Shown here in pieces: positions 53,398 through 63,139 of a DNA stretch of 64,000 nt. Within the stretch, counting starts at the first letter, position 1; each line of letters begins with the position of its first letter. The position numbers and the translations under genes were made by a program. The notes under the pieces are model-generated. The model was not told where the DNA came from and did not search any database. It was given only the letters and a program-made list of their open reading frames with translations. Source of the stretch: Nostoc sp. CENA543 (GTDB taxonomy: Bacteria > Cyanobacteriota > Cyanobacteriia > Cyanobacteriales > Nostocaceae); the NCBI RefSeq assembly GCF_002896875.1, contig NZ_CP023278.1:806001-870000 (forward strand). The letters run 5' to 3'.

Positions 53398-54339
53398 ATG
53401 CAAAATCCAAATCTTCCAGATGATTCCTACCAAAGATTGAGACGTTCTTTAGAGAAAAAGGCCTCAGAAGATATCTCAGAAAAAATTGTGGCAGTGATTT
53501 TGTTTGCTTGTGCTTTAGTATCTATCTTAACTACTACGGGGATTGTCGTAATTATCTTTCAAGAAACATGGGGATTTTTCCAAGAAGTTTCTTTAGCGCA
53601 ATTTTTCCTAGATACTAAGTGGACACCGCTATTTGCTGATAGACATTTTGGGGTTTGGCCGTTAATTAATGGTACATTTTTAACGACCGCGATCGCAATG
53701 GCTGTGGCGATTCCTTTGGGTTTATCTTCAGCTATTTATTTAAGCGAATATGCTCAACCAAAGGTCGCTGCAATTTTGCGTCCAGCCGTAGAACTTTTAG
53801 CGGGAATACCAACAGTAGTTTATGGTTATTTTGCCCTTTTATTCATCACACCCTTACTCAGAAATGTCATTCCACTAGAACTATTTAACGCTTTAAGTGC
53901 AGGCTTAATGATGGGGGTGATGATTACTCCTACTGTCGGTTCTATTAGCTTAGATGCGATTAAAGCTGTTCCACGTTCTTTGCGAGAAGGTGCTTATGCT
54001 TTAGGTATCACCAAACTAGAAGCTATTTTTAAAGTTGTGCTTCCAGCTGCACTTTCTGGAATCATCGCTTCAATCATTCTCGGAATTTCTCGCGCAGTCG
54101 GTGAGACAATGACTGTCGTAATTGCAGCTGGACAACAGCCAAGACTGACTATTAACTTTGCAGAGTCAGTAGAAACGATGACAGCTTACATGGCGCAAAT
54201 TTCTGGCGGAGACAGTCCACGGGGAAGTTTAAATTTCAAAACATTATACGCCGTAGGCGCGCTGTTGTTTTTAATTACCCTAGCTTTAAATATTGTCAGT
54301 TATTGGGTTGCTAACCGTTTTAAAGAAAAATACGACTAA
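53398..54339 (+). CDS. pstC: Phosphate ABC permease PstC
   Basis: 313 residues with six membrane helices. PstC features: [39 protein letters not shown], and the EAA loop ([20 protein letters not shown]), which contacts PstB. It lies 27 bases after pstS and 6 before pstA. Confidence 0.95.
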   Translation: MQNPNLPDDSYQRLRRSLEKKASEDISEKIVAVILFACALVSILTTTGIVVIIFQETWGFFQEVSLAQFFLDTKWTPLFADRHFGVWPLINGTFLTTAIAMAVAIPLGLSSAIYLSEYAQPKVAAILRPAVELLAGIPTVVYGYFALLFITPLLRNVIPLELFNALSAGLMMGVMITPTVGSISLDAIKAVPRSLREGAYALGITKLEAIFKVVLPAALSGIIASIILGISRAVGETMTVVIAAGQQPRLTINFAESVETMTAYMAQISGGDSPRGSLNFKTLYAVGALLFLITLALNIVSYWVANRFKEKYD

Positions 54340-54345
54340 GAGATT

Positions 54346-55245
54346 ATGACGATTACTTATAAACCAGATGATTATCTAGATTCAACACCAGAATTTACTG
54401 ATAATATTGAGCAGCGAGAAACATTAGGCAAAGTATTTGAAATCCTGTTTTTATTGGGATTGTTAATTGGGATATTTATTTTAGCATTGCTACTTTTTGA
54501 TATCTTCCAAGATGGATTAGCTAGATTTCTTTCCCCTGGTTTTTTAACTGAAAATCCCTCGCGCTTCCCCGACCAAGGTGGTATACGTCCGGCGATTATC
54601 AGCAGTATTTTATTAGGAATTGTTGTAATTGTGGTGACAGTTCCCATCGGTGTCGGAGCAGCTTTATATCTAGAAGAATACGCGCCTAGAAATTGGTGGA
54701 CAGCAATTATTGAGATTAATATCAGTAATTTGGCGGGAGTCCCTTCCATTGTCTATGGACTTTTGGGTTTAGGTGTTTTTAACTATTTATTAGGTTTTGG
54801 CCCTGCTTTAATTTCTGGTGCTTTGACTTTATCTTTACTATCTTTACCGGTCATTATTGTGACATCTAGAGAAGCAATTCGCGCCGTTCCTAATTCCTTG
54901 CGATATGCGTCTTATGGATTAGGGATTACTAAATGGCGAACGATTCGGAGTCATGTTATACCCTATGCTGTTCCTGGAATTTTGACAGGGGTAATTATTT
55001 CTATATCTCGCGCCATTGGGGATGCGGCTTCCTTAATTGTTGTGGGTGCGGTGGGTTTTCTCACATTTAATCCTGGTTTATTCCAGAGATTTATGGCTTT
55101 ACCCATCCAAATTTATAGTTACATTACTCGTCCAGAACCAGGTTTTGCCAATGCAGCAGCAGCAACAATTATTGCGTTATTAGTTTTGATTTTAACCTTA
55201 AATGGTGTGGCAATTTATATTAGACAACGCTTCACAATTAATTAG
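54346..55245 (+). CDS. pstA: Phosphate ABC permease PstA
   Basis: 299 residues with six membrane helices. RPAIISSILLGIVVIVVTVP, LAGVPSIVYGLLGLGVF and the EAA loop RYASYGLGITKWRTIRSHVI match PstA. It starts 6 bases after the pstC stop. Forms the channel with PstC. Confidence 0.95.
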   Translation: MTITYKPDDYLDSTPEFTDNIEQRETLGKVFEILFLLGLLIGIFILALLLFDIFQDGLARFLSPGFLTENPSRFPDQGGIRPAIISSILLGIVVIVVTVPIGVGAALYLEEYAPRNWWTAIIEINISNLAGVPSIVYGLLGLGVFNYLLGFGPALISGALTLSLLSLPVIIVTSREAIRAVPNSLRYASYGLGITKWRTIRSHVIPYAVPGILTGVIISISRAIGDAASLIVVGAVGFLTFNPGLFQRFMALPIQIYSYITRPEPGFANAAAATIIALLVLILTLNGVAIYIRQRFTIN

Positions 55246-55294
55246 TTGAGCGAGTCATCCTTGGGTATTTAGATTTATTGGGAGAATACACAAA

Positions 55295-56125
55295 ATGTTA
55301 TACAGCAACAATAGAAATCCATTAGATACAGCCATCATCAATCAACAGGATAATTATGTATTCCATGTGGAAGGTGTGAAAGTATATTATGGAGGATTTT
55401 TAGCATTACTAGATGTCTATTTACAAATTCCAGAAAAACAAATTATTGCGTTTATTGGCCCTTCTGGATGTGGGAAAAGTACATTGCTACGTTGCTTCAA
55501 CCGTATGAATGATTTGATTCCAGGAGCTAGAGTAGAGGGGAGATTAAATTATCGCGATCGCAATATTTATGATCCTAAGATTAATTCCGTCAAATTACGT
55601 CGCCAAGTGGGAATGGTATTTCAAAGACCGAATCCTTTCCCCAAATCAATCTACGAAAATATAGCCTTTGGGCCACGTGCTAATGGTTATAAAGGGAACA
55701 TAGATGACTTGGTAGAAGATTCCCTCAGACGCGCCGCCATTTGGGATGAAGTCAAAGACAAACTCAAAGAAAAAGGGACAGCCTTATCAGGTGGACAACA
55801 ACAACGACTCTGCATTGCTAGAGCGATCGCCATGAAACCAGATGTATTATTAATGGATGAACCATGCTCTGCGCTTGATCCTATTTCCAGCCGTCAAGTA
55901 GAAGAACTCTGTTTAGAACTCAAACAGCAATACACCATCATTATGGTCACTCATAATATGCAGCAGGCTTCCAGAGTCGCAGATTTTACAGCCTTCTTCA
56001 ACACAGAAATTGACGAACACAGCAAACGCCGAGGAAAATTAGTCGAATTTAGTCCCACAGTGCAGATGTTCAGTTCTCCCCAAACCAAAGAAGCAGAAGA
56101 CTATATCAGTGGACGTTTTGGTTAG
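55295..56125 (+). CDS. pstB: Phosphate ABC ATPase PstB
   Basis: 276 residues. Walker A is [13 protein letters not shown], then the family's [18 protein letters not shown], signature [14 protein letters not shown] and Walker [13 protein letters not shown]. It couples ATP hydrolysis to phosphate import through PstC-PstA. Last gene of the operon; phoU is not present next to it. Inserted repeats follow. Confidence 0.96.
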   Translation: MLYSNNRNPLDTAIINQQDNYVFHVEGVKVYYGGFLALLDVYLQIPEKQIIAFIGPSGCGKSTLLRCFNRMNDLIPGARVEGRLNYRDRNIYDPKINSVKLRRQVGMVFQRPNPFPKSIYENIAFGPRANGYKGNIDDLVEDSLRRAAIWDEVKDKLKEKGTALSGGQQQRLCIARAIAMKPDVLLMDEPCSALDPISSRQVEELCLELKQQYTIIMVTHNMQQASRVADFTAFFNTEIDEHSKRRGKLVEFSPTVQMFSSPQTKEAEDYISGRFG

Positions 56126-56167
56126 TAGGGGCGGGTTTAACTAAACGTGAGTTCGATAAATTCGGAA

Positions 56168-56290
56168 GAACCCCTCTCCAAACCTCTCCCCGACGCGGGG
56201 AGAGGCTTAAAACCCTGATTATTTGGTACTCAGTTATAGATAGATTTTCAGCCCCTTACCTTGTAGGGAAAGGGTTGGGGTTAGGTTCCG
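56168..56290. repeat. Nested palindromic repeat after pstB
   Basis: An outer GAACCCC..GGTTC imperfect pair encloses CTCTCCCCGACGCGGGGAGA (a stem-loop at about 56185-56204) and a CCCTTACCTTGTAGGGAAAGG stem. The same C/G-rich style occurs inside cobG at 61041. Confidence 0.65.
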
Positions 56291-56353
56291 TCGAATTCAC
56301 GTTAACCAAAATATCTGTTTGACAACGTGAATATCTCACAGAACCCCCCCTAC

Positions 56354-56420
56354 CGACTAATGACTAATGACTAATGACTATTTACTGTTGACTGTTGACT
56401 ATTGACTATTGACTATTGAC
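56354..56420. repeat. TGACTAA/TGACTAT heptamer array
   Basis: About nine 7-bp units (TGACTAA, TGACTAT, TGACTGT) in tandem, the STRR type. The array ends inside the longest open frame of the next gene, which argues against that frame's TTG start. With the palindrome it explains the 370-base gap. Confidence 0.9.
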
Positions 56421-56495
56421 CATTCCCTTTCATCTCCCCCCAACTCCGAATATTCAAGTTACCATCAAAAAAACGCATCTCTGGTAAGTAAATCT

Positions 56496-56900
56496 GTGAA
56501 AAAGCGAGTTACTCTAACATTTCCTAAACGCGCCATCCAAATGCCGGTAACTTATGTACTGGCGAAAGACTTTAATGTAGCCGCTAATATTATCCGCGCT
56601 CAGGTGGCTCCCAATCAAATTGGTAAGCTAGTAGTTGAGTTATTGGGAGATATTGATCAATTAGATGCTGCAATTGAGTGGATGCGATCGCGTCATATCA
56701 GTGTTTCCTCTACCTTGGGGGAAATTATCATTGATGAGGATGTCTGTGTTCACTGTGGTTTGTGTACTGGGGTTTGTCCTACAGAAGCCCTCACCCTCAA
56801 CCCAGAAACCTATAAACTGACATTTACGCGATCGCGTTGTATTGTCTGTGAACAGTGTATTCCTACTTGTCCTGTTCAGGCAATTTCTACTAATCTTTAA
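56496..56900 (+). CDS. NIL domain-4Fe-4S ferredoxin
   Basis: 134 residues from the GTG at 56496 (MKKRVTLTFPKRAIQMPVTY); a TTG at 56409 lies in the repeat array and would add a random N-terminus. The NIL domain (1-75) is related to ACT-type ligand domains of methionine importers. Two Cys motifs follow: CVHCGLCTGVCP and CIVCEQCIPTCP, for two [4Fe-4S] clusters. A low-molecular electron carrier with a possible sulfur-amino-acid link. It overlaps the convergent DUF3616 gene by 4 bases. Confidence 0.88.
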   Translation: MKKRVTLTFPKRAIQMPVTYVLAKDFNVAANIIRAQVAPNQIGKLVVELLGDIDQLDAAIEWMRSRHISVSSTLGEIIIDEDVCVHCGLCTGVCPTEALTLNPETYKLTFTRSRCIVCEQCIPTCPVQAISTNL

Positions 56901-57964
56901 CCCAGACGAAACACATCGGCTGACACACCACTTTCATCTACTAGGCGATTGTCGGCGGGAGAGTCATAAACTACTAATAAAGAAGGTTCATTAGTAATTT
57001 CTGAAAATAAAGTCATCCCTTCAGCTTTATCATTGCGATCGCCATGCGGAATTTCTTGCACAAACTCAGGATTATTCATCACATTTTCCTGCAAATTCAC
57101 ACCATTTTTTAGCCGATAAACTTGCACAGTTCCATCTAAATCCATAGTCGGCCCGGCTAAAATTAACAAGTCCTCACCATCCCAACACAAATCTCTAATT
57201 CCCAAGCCATTTAACCACACAAAATGCTTTTTATATTTTTGTTTTTCCTCACCCATTTTACGTAATTTTAAAATACCAGGTAAAGAATCTTCTACCTCAA
57301 GCTCTAAAATTATTGCCCAACCCCGCAACACAGGGCCACGCAACCCTAAAAAAATTCTTCCTTGATTAACAGCTAAACCTTCAATATCAAAACCATTATC
57401 CTTCCCAGGAATTTGCGCTTGGATAAAAGCACCTAAATGTGGGTCATCAGCTAAAGCCGCCATTAACACATTTGTATCTTTTGTTAGCTCTAATTTGGCG
57501 GCATTTAACTGGATTTCCGGTTTGTTTGGATGTGGACAAGACTGTAACAACTGACCATCTATCAAAGGAATTCTCCCTAAAATATAACGATTTTGCTCTG
57601 ATTCAATCTTTGCCAATCTAGAAATATTTTTTGAGTCACTATTTTCAGATTTAACTTTCTTCCGTTTATAACTATGTGAACCCGTAAACCATAAATAATA
57701 ACCATCACAAGCTAAACCTTCAATATCAATTTCCTCATCTTCTGGTCTAGGTAAAGTTATAAACTCAGCCACACGAAACTGTTGATGTTCAGCAATTTTT
57801 TTTGGTTTAATGAAAGACAACCGCTCAATTGTTGTAGTTTCATCAGAACCAAACCACAAATATTTTTTGTCAGTCATGATGACTGCTGACAAGTCTTTTC
57901 TATGTTCTTGAAAACTTGCTTGAAATGAAAGTAAAACATTCTTAATAAAAAGTGAATCAGTCAT
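56897..57964 (-). CDS. DUF3616 protein
   Basis: 355 residues from MTDSLFIKNVLLSFQASFQE; the frame is open to 58147, but the extra 61 residues include repeat-like IGNCERGIGN and are probably not translated. Beta-propeller-like strands: KKYLWFGSDETTTIERL, DIEGLACDGYYLWFTGSHSY, GFDIEGLAVNQGRIFLGLRG and DKAEGMTLFS. The D(I)EGLA repeats are typical of DUF3616, function unknown. No signal peptide. Confidence 0.85.
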   Translation of the reverse strand: MTDSLFIKNVLLSFQASFQEHRKDLSAVIMTDKKYLWFGSDETTTIERLSFIKPKKIAEHQQFRVAEFITLPRPEDEEIDIEGLACDGYYLWFTGSHSYKRKKVKSENSDSKNISRLAKIESEQNRYILGRIPLIDGQLLQSCPHPNKPEIQLNAAKLELTKDTNVLMAALADDPHLGAFIQAQIPGKDNGFDIEGLAVNQGRIFLGLRGPVLRGWAIILELEVEDSLPGILKLRKMGEEKQKYKKHFVWLNGLGIRDLCWDGEDLLILAGPTMDLDGTVQVYRLKNGVNLQENVMNNPEFVQEIPHGDRNDKAEGMTLFSEITNEPSLLVVYDSPADNRLVDESGVSADVFRLG

Positions 57965-58134
57965 ATTTTTAGAAACCCTTGAAAACTCTTGTGACTTAAT
58001 CTTATTGCCTATTCCCCGTTCACAGTTGCCTATCCCCTGTATTTCTTTGGAATATTCAGCAACTTCATACCCAATGGGTAAGAAGCGAATATCCATGAAT
58101 TCTTGATAGACTAAGGAAAATTGAGGAAGCGCAA

Positions 58135-58521
58135 ATGGCAAAAGCAACTGGGGTTAAAAATGAAACAGAAACAGCCGCATCAGAATTATCTGCTGTTCCT
58201 GAGACTGAAGAAGTGGTAACAACTGAAGATACACCAGCATCAGTAGAAGATGCACAAGATATTGATGACATCTTGAATTCCCTCAAAAGCTTACTGAGTG
58301 CTTTAGAAAAACTACAAAAAGTCAGACAAGATGTAGGAGACATCAAACCCCTAATTGGGCGGATGCTAGACGGAGAAATAATTACTGGCGAAGAACTAGA
58401 ACAATTAAAATCCGGTGTTAACAGTTTATCTCGCCTAGTTCGTGCTTACAGCGACCATCAAACCGCACTCACAAAAGCACAAGCCGCTAGAAACTTGCTA
58501 GATCAAGTATTGAAAGTGTAA
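58135..58521 (+). CDS. Small acidic helical protein, unknown
   Basis: 128 residues. An acidic, Thr/Glu-rich N-terminus (about 1-40, probably disordered) is followed by helices (DIDDILNSLKSLLSALEKLQ, LIGRMLDGEIITGEELEQL) with heptad patterns. No membrane or signal segment. It is divergent from the DUF3616 gene. Family not recognised; it looks like a conserved cyanobacterial protein. Confidence 0.65.
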   Translation: MAKATGVKNETETAASELSAVPETEEVVTTEDTPASVEDAQDIDDILNSLKSLLSALEKLQKVRQDVGDIKPLIGRMLDGEIITGEELEQLKSGVNSLSRLVRAYSDHQTALTKAQAARNLLDQVLKV

Positions 58522-58524
58522 AAC

Positions 58525-58636
58525 AAGGGAACAGGGAATAGGGAATAGGGAATAGGGAATAGAAAATATAAGAAAAACCCCATAAATAATAACTAATGAC
58601 TAATGACTAATGACTAATGACTAATGACTATTGACT
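58525..58636. repeat. Two heptamer arrays (GGGAATA; TGACTAA)
   Basis: Four copies of GGGAATA (58532-58560) and about six of TGACTAA (58593-58636) fill the gap between the acidic protein and cobL. Both are STRR type; the second matches the array at 56354. Confidence 0.9.
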
Positions 58637-58641
58637 AATAA

Positions 58642-59850
58642 CTATTTCCTCACCACAAACTGAGTCACCATCGCCATTCCACGCCAACCTAAGAATTTAC
58701 CGATGGGTTCAGCCCTTTGAATGGCTATGCGGGTGAAATTGCCACCTACTTTTTCATACCATTGATATAAAGTTTGCTCACCTTCTAAGGTGACGACGTT
58801 AGCCACTAAAAGTCCGCCTGGGTGTAAAGCTTGCCAACAAATGTCAAATAAACCTGCGGCTGTAACTCCACCACCAATAAAAATAGCATCGGGTGTAGGT
58901 AAGTCTTTTAAAGCTGATGGTGCTTTCCCAGAGATAATTTGTAAATTCGGAGTACCTAAAGCGGCGGCGTTATCAGCAATATATTGTAGTCTAGTGGCAT
59001 TTTGTTCAATGGCGATCGCCTGACATCGATGATGAGTCCGCATCCATTCTATAGATATTGAACCACAACCCGCGCCTACATCCCAAAGTAATTGTCCTGG
59101 CGTGGGTGCAAGGGTAGAAAGAGTAATTGCCCTGACTTCTCGTTTGGTTAACTGTCCGTCATGGTGATAAGCTTCGTCTGGTAAACCTGGTAGTCTAGAT
59201 AGAGGTATTACCCCATCATCAGCAATACAATTAACAGCGATCGCATTTAAATCTGCAATTTCATTTTCCTGCCAAGTGGCAACTTCGCCTGTAATTATTC
59301 TTTCGTTAACACCCCCCATTCTTTCTAATACAGTCATCTGACTTTGACCAAAACCTCGCTGTGTTAATATTTTCGCCACCATTTCCGGTGTATCTTTCCC
59401 TGCGCTTAAAATTAACAACCGCGCCCCAGGATAAATGTAAGATTGCAGCATAGCCGGAGGACGACCGCATAAACTCAAAGTTTCTACTTCCGTCAAAGAC
59501 CATCCTAATCTGGCACAAGCGAGACTAAAAGCTGATGGTGCAGGAATAATCGTCATTTCTGCAATAGGAATGTGACGCAGGAGAGTAACACCAATTCCAT
59601 AACACAGAGGATCACCACTAGCTAACACACATACCGACCGACCCCGATGCTGGATAATGGTGTCTATAGAACGACTAATAGGCGAAGACCAAGAGATTTT
59701 CTGACGTTGGTCATCAGTTGGTAACATTGCCAAATGACGATCGCCTCCCACAATTATCTCAGCTTGAGCGACAATAGAACGAGCGATCGTGCCTAATCCC
59801 CCCAAACCATCCTCACCAATACCGATAATAGCCAGCCACTTACCCACCAT
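58642..59850 (-). CDS. cobL: Precorrin-6Y C5,15-methyltransferase, CbiE-CbiT fusion
   Basis: 402 residues from MVGKWLAIIGIGEDGLGG; the ATG 11 codons farther up is less likely. The N-terminal 200 residues are the CbiE methylase (VCVLASGDPLCYGIG, PAPSAFSLACARLGW); the C-terminal half is CbiT with SAM-binding WDVGAGCGSISIEWMR and DAIFIGGGV. It methylates C5 and C15 and decarboxylates C12 of precorrin-6B in the corrin pathway. It diverges from the riboswitch-led cobG-cobH-cobI genes. Confidence 0.95.
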   Translation of the reverse strand: MVGKWLAIIGIGEDGLGGLGTIARSIVAQAEIIVGGDRHLAMLPTDDQRQKISWSSPISRSIDTIIQHRGRSVCVLASGDPLCYGIGVTLLRHIPIAEMTIIPAPSAFSLACARLGWSLTEVETLSLCGRPPAMLQSYIYPGARLLILSAGKDTPEMVAKILTQRGFGQSQMTVLERMGGVNERIITGEVATWQENEIADLNAIAVNCIADDGVIPLSRLPGLPDEAYHHDGQLTKREVRAITLSTLAPTPGQLLWDVGAGCGSISIEWMRTHHRCQAIAIEQNATRLQYIADNAAALGTPNLQIISGKAPSALKDLPTPDAIFIGGGVTAAGLFDICWQALHPGGLLVANVVTLEGEQTLYQWYEKVGGNFTRIAIQRAEPIGKFLGWRGMAMVTQFVVRK

Positions 59851-60039
59851 AAGGGACTTCCAATTCAAAAAATATACTATCACGTTGATGGCAAGGGGGC
59901 AGGGGGCAGGGAGCAGGGAGCAATTGCGGAGGGGAAAGACAGTTGTTTTGAAGCAGATAAATTTCGATAGCTGATTTTCTGGAAGTCCCTAACCAAAACT
60001 CAGTGTATATTTGCGTTGCCAAACTCTCACTCCATCAAA
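59851..60039. other. Divergent gap with G-rich low-complexity run
   Basis: Near 59893-59921, GGGGGCAGGGGGCAGGGAGC repeats occur. Together with the riboswitch they fill the 405 bases between cobL and cobG. No gene was seen. Confidence 0.6.
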
Positions 60040-60255
60040 ATATCATGGTAGACTAGTGAGTCTTGGGATTGGGAAACTCTGGTGAAATTCCGGGACTGTG
60101 CCGCAGCTGTAATGAAAAGGCAAAAGTAAAAAGGTAAAGGGCAAAGGAAAGAATATTGACTTTTAGCTTTTTAGTTTTTGAATTTTTGAGTCAGAATGCC
60201 AAAACCAAGAGTTTAGTATCTACTCCCTGCGTCGCACAGGGAAGGAGTTGGAGTC
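60040..60255 (+). promoter_or_regulatory. Cobalamin riboswitch of cobG
   Basis: The core GGTGAAATTCCGGGACTGTG CCGCAGCTGTAA at about 60081-60112 is the conserved adenosylcobalamin aptamer; a B12-box-like GTCAGAATGCCA follows near 60190-60201. CCCTG (60225-60229) can pair with CAGGG (60237-60241), and ACTCC with GGAGT (60244-60248), which hides the AAGGAG ribosome site of cobG. Translational shut-off in high B12 is therefore the expected logic. The loop between aptamer parts is A-rich and unusual. Confidence 0.85.
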
Positions 60256-62433
60256 TTGTTAGCCGGAAGTACGCCTTGTCCTGGGTTATTTTATGCCACA
60301 CCAGCCCAAGATGGAATTTTATCTAGAATCAGAATACCAGGTGGGATCATTAACAGTAAACAATGTCAGGCGATCGCAGATATCGCTGACAAATATGGTG
60401 GTGGTTACGTCGATGTTACCAACCGCGCCAACCTCCAAATCAGAGAAATCCATCAAGGGATAGACGCACAAACCCTACAACAACTCCAGCAATTAGGCAT
60501 CGGTTCGCACAACGCCAGTGTAGACCAAATTCGCAATATCATGACCAGTCCCACAGCCGGGATTGATCCCCAAGAACTCATTGATACCCGTCCCTACGTC
60601 GAAAGCTGGGACAAATACATTACAGCACACCCCACCTTATCAGAACTCTCCCCCAAATTCAGCGTTTGTTTTGATGGTGGCGGCTTAGTTTCAGTGTGCG
60701 ATCGCCCCAACGATATCACATTAGCAGCCGTCACCATAGACAATAAAATCTACTTCCGCCTCTACATTACCGCCGGTGCAAAAGGTCAACCCCCCACCGC
60801 CACTGACATTATCTTACACCCAGAGCAAACCCTAAAAGTTTTAGCCACCTTCACAGATATCTATCTTTCTCTCTGTGTCTACCCTACGGGAACATCTCCG
60901 GCGAATGGGCCTCTGTGTGAAAAAAACCATCCCCATACACAACGCAAACCTAGACTCAGACAAATCATCAACCATATCGGCTTAGATAACTATCTTCGAG
61001 AAGTCGAACAAAAATTACCATTTCCATTGCAGAGAATTGACCTAACCCCCCTACCCCCTTCCCTACGAGGGAAGGGGGAGTTAGAGACTATTTTCTCCCC
61101 TCTCGTTGTAAAAGAGGGGTTGGGGGAGAGGTCAAAAACCCAATATCACCACATCGGTATCCATCCCCAACGCCAACCAGGGTTATATTACATCGGTCTG
61201 GTCTTACCTCTAGGTCGCCTCGAAACCAAACAACTGCGAGGTTTAGCCAAATTATCTGCAAAATACGGTGACGGAACACTCCGCCTCACCCCTTGGCAGA
61301 ATGTACTATTAACAGACATCCCCCAACATCAACTTACTGATGTTCAAACAGAAATTACTGATTTAAAATTAGATGCCTCACCCACTAACATTAAAAGTGC
61401 CTTGGTAGCTTGTTCTGGTAATCAGGGATGTGCATCAGCAGCGACAGACACCAAAACCCACGCCCTAGCTGTAGCAGAATATCTACAATCTCGGATCACC
61501 CTAGAAAATCCTGTTAATATCCACTTTAGCGGCTGTGACAAATCCTGCGCCCAGCACACTCAAAGTGATATTGCTTTAGTTGGTGTGAGTGAGGAACGCT
61601 ATCAATTGTATGTGGGAACAGGTGAAAATAACCAAAAATTCGGACGCGAACTCTATCAAGATGTGAGTTTTACCGACCTACCAGCCTTGATGGAGAAGAT
61701 TTTAAATGTGTATAAAAACAAACGTTTAAATTCCGCCGAATCCTTTGGGGAATTTGCCAACCGCCACACACCCAACCAACTAAAACAATTACTTTCTCGT
61801 CCTTCCATGCCCGACTATATACGCAACGCTAATGAAATCTACCGTAATTCCTTCGCCATTATTCGGGCAGAAGCCAATCTAGATATTCTCCCTTCTGATG
61901 TAGCAAAAGTAGCAGTGCGTCTGATTCATGCCTGTGGAATGACGGATATAGTGACAGATATAGGATATTCCACCACGGCGGTCAACTCGGCTAGGAAAGC
62001 AATAGCAGCAGGCGCACCGATTTTGTGTGATTGTCGGATGGTAGCTGACGGAGTGACGAGAAAACGTTTACCAGCTAATAACGCGGTAATTTGCACCCTC
62101 AACGAGCCGGAAGTCCCAGAATTAGCGAAAAAACTAGGAAATACTAGGTCGGCGGCGGCGTTGGAGTTATGGAAACCTTATTTAGAAGGTGCAATCGTCG
62201 CCATTGGTAACGCACCTACAGCCTTATTTAGATTACTAGAAATGTTAGATGCAGGATGCCCCAAACCGGCGGTAATTTTAGGTTTTCCTGTCGGGTTTGT
62301 GGGTGCAGCCGAATCCAAAGCTGCATTAGCCGCAGATAGCCGCAATGTACCATTTTTAACTTTACATGGTCGGCGCGGTGGAAGTGCGATCGCCGCCGCC
62401 GCCGTTAACGCCCTGGCCACGGAGGAAGAATAA
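60256..62433 (+). CDS. cobG: CobG-CobH fusion: precorrin-3B synthase/precorrin-8X mutase
   Basis: 725 residues from TTG. Residues 1-500 are CobG-type (nitrite/sulfite reductase fold; PCPGLFYATPAQDGILSRIR, DVTNRANLQIREIHQG; cluster Cys in ACSGNQGCASA and SGCDKSCAQH), which makes precorrin-3B. Residues 515-725 are CobH/CbiC (MPDYIRNANEIYRNSFAIIR, DIGYSTTAVNSARKAIAAGA, CDCRMVADGVTRKRL), which moves the C11 methyl to C12. The join is continuous. Residues about 262-293 are read from an inserted palindromic repeat. Downstream cobI is 1 base away. Confidence 0.93.
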   Translation: MLAGSTPCPGLFYATPAQDGILSRIRIPGGIINSKQCQAIADIADKYGGGYVDVTNRANLQIREIHQGIDAQTLQQLQQLGIGSHNASVDQIRNIMTSPTAGIDPQELIDTRPYVESWDKYITAHPTLSELSPKFSVCFDGGGLVSVCDRPNDITLAAVTIDNKIYFRLYITAGAKGQPPTATDIILHPEQTLKVLATFTDIYLSLCVYPTGTSPANGPLCEKNHPHTQRKPRLRQIINHIGLDNYLREVEQKLPFPLQRIDLTPLPPSLRGKGELETIFSPLVVKEGLGERSKTQYHHIGIHPQRQPGLYYIGLVLPLGRLETKQLRGLAKLSAKYGDGTLRLTPWQNVLLTDIPQHQLTDVQTEITDLKLDASPTNIKSALVACSGNQGCASAATDTKTHALAVAEYLQSRITLENPVNIHFSGCDKSCAQHTQSDIALVGVSEERYQLYVGTGENNQKFGRELYQDVSFTDLPALMEKILNVYKNKRLNSAESFGEFANRHTPNQLKQLLSRPSMPDYIRNANEIYRNSFAIIRAEANLDILPSDVAKVAVRLIHACGMTDIVTDIGYSTTAVNSARKAIAAGAPILCDCRMVADGVTRKRLPANNAVICTLNEPEVPELAKKLGNTRSAAALELWKPYLEGAIVAIGNAPTALFRLLEMLDAGCPKPAVILGFPVGFVGAAESKAALAADSRNVPFLTLHGRRGGSAIAAAAVNALATEEE
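61041..61134. repeat. In-frame palindromic repeat inside cobG
   Basis: The C/G-rich segment consists of two stem-loops (ACCCCCTACCCCCTTCCCT with AGGGAAGGGGGAGTTAG; CCCCTCTCGTTG with AGAGGGG). It is unlike the surrounding codons and is read in frame as LTPLPPSLRGKGELE then VVKEGLGERS. Confidence 0.8.
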
Positions 62434-62434
62434 T

Positions 62435-63139
62435 ATGACAGCCAAAGGTCGTCTCTACGGAATTGGTGTAGGGCCAGGAGATCCTGAATTATTGACCCTG
62501 AAAGCATTGCGGTTATTACGTGCAGCCCCTGTAGTCGCCTATCAATCAGCCACAGACAAAGAAAGTATCGCCAGGGGAATTGTTGCCCAGTATCTCACAG
62601 GCGAACAAATCGAAGTCGCCTATCATCTCCCCCGCGCCTTAGAACCGGAAAAAGCCAAAGACATCTACGACCAAGAAATCGCCCCCATCGCCGCACACTT
62701 AGCAGCCGGACAAGATGTAGTAGTGTTGTGTGAAGGCGACCCGTTTTTCTACGGTTCATTTATGTATGTATTTACACGCCTATCAGAACAGTACCAAACG
62801 GAAGTCGTCCCTGGAGTCTCTTCCTTAATGGCTTGTCCTGTCTCCTTGGGTGTACCCTTCACCTACTACAACGATATCCTCACTGTTTTACCTGCACCCC
62901 TACCGGCTGAAGAATTAACCAGCCAACTACTGACAACCGATGCAGCAGCCATTATGAAACTCGGCCGCCACTTTACCAAAGTGCGGGATATCCTGCATCA
63001 ATTAGGACTAGCATCACGGGCATTGTATATTGAACGTGCCACAATGACCCAGCAAAGGATTGTCCCCTTGGATGAGGTTGATCCGGCGGAAGTGCCTTAT
63101 TTTGCGATGATTGTCATACCGACTAAAAATCGACTGTAG
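62435..63139 (+). CDS. cobI: Precorrin-2 C20-methyltransferase
   Basis: 234 residues from the ATG at 62435, with the GGAGGAAG site. MTAKGRLYGIGVGPGDPELL is the tetrapyrrole methylase start; CEGDPFFYGSFMYVF and VPGVSSLMACPVSLGVPFTY match CobI/CbiL. It methylates C20 of precorrin-2. It overlaps nothing and starts 1 base after cobG-cobH, so it is coupled and under the same riboswitch. Confidence 0.95.
   Translation: MTAKGRLYGIGVGPGDPELLTLKALRLLRAAPVVAYQSATDKESIARGIVAQYLTGEQIEVAYHLPRALEPEKAKDIYDQEIAPIAAHLAAGQDVVVLCEGDPFFYGSFMYVFTRLSEQYQTEVVPGVSSLMACPVSLGVPFTYYNDILTVLPAPLPAEELTSQLLTTDAAAIMKLGRHFTKVRDILHQLGLASRALYIERATMTQQRIVPLDEVDPAEVPYFAMIVIPTKNRL

Noticed and set aside
57965-58147. N-terminal extension of the DUF3616 protein
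   Set aside because: It contains repeat-derived residues and overlaps the start of the divergent gene.
56354-58636. Regular tandem repeats that might suggest CRISPR
   Set aside because: Units are 7 bp with no spacers; these are STRR arrays.
60871-60918. CTCTGTGT direct repeats 40 bases apart inside cobG, like a target duplication
   Set aside because: Removing one unit would shift the reading frame, so a simple insertion does not explain it.
62366-62434. Longer start for cobI
   Set aside because: It would lie within the cobG-cobH end; the ATG at 62435 has a good ribosome site and the family N-terminus.
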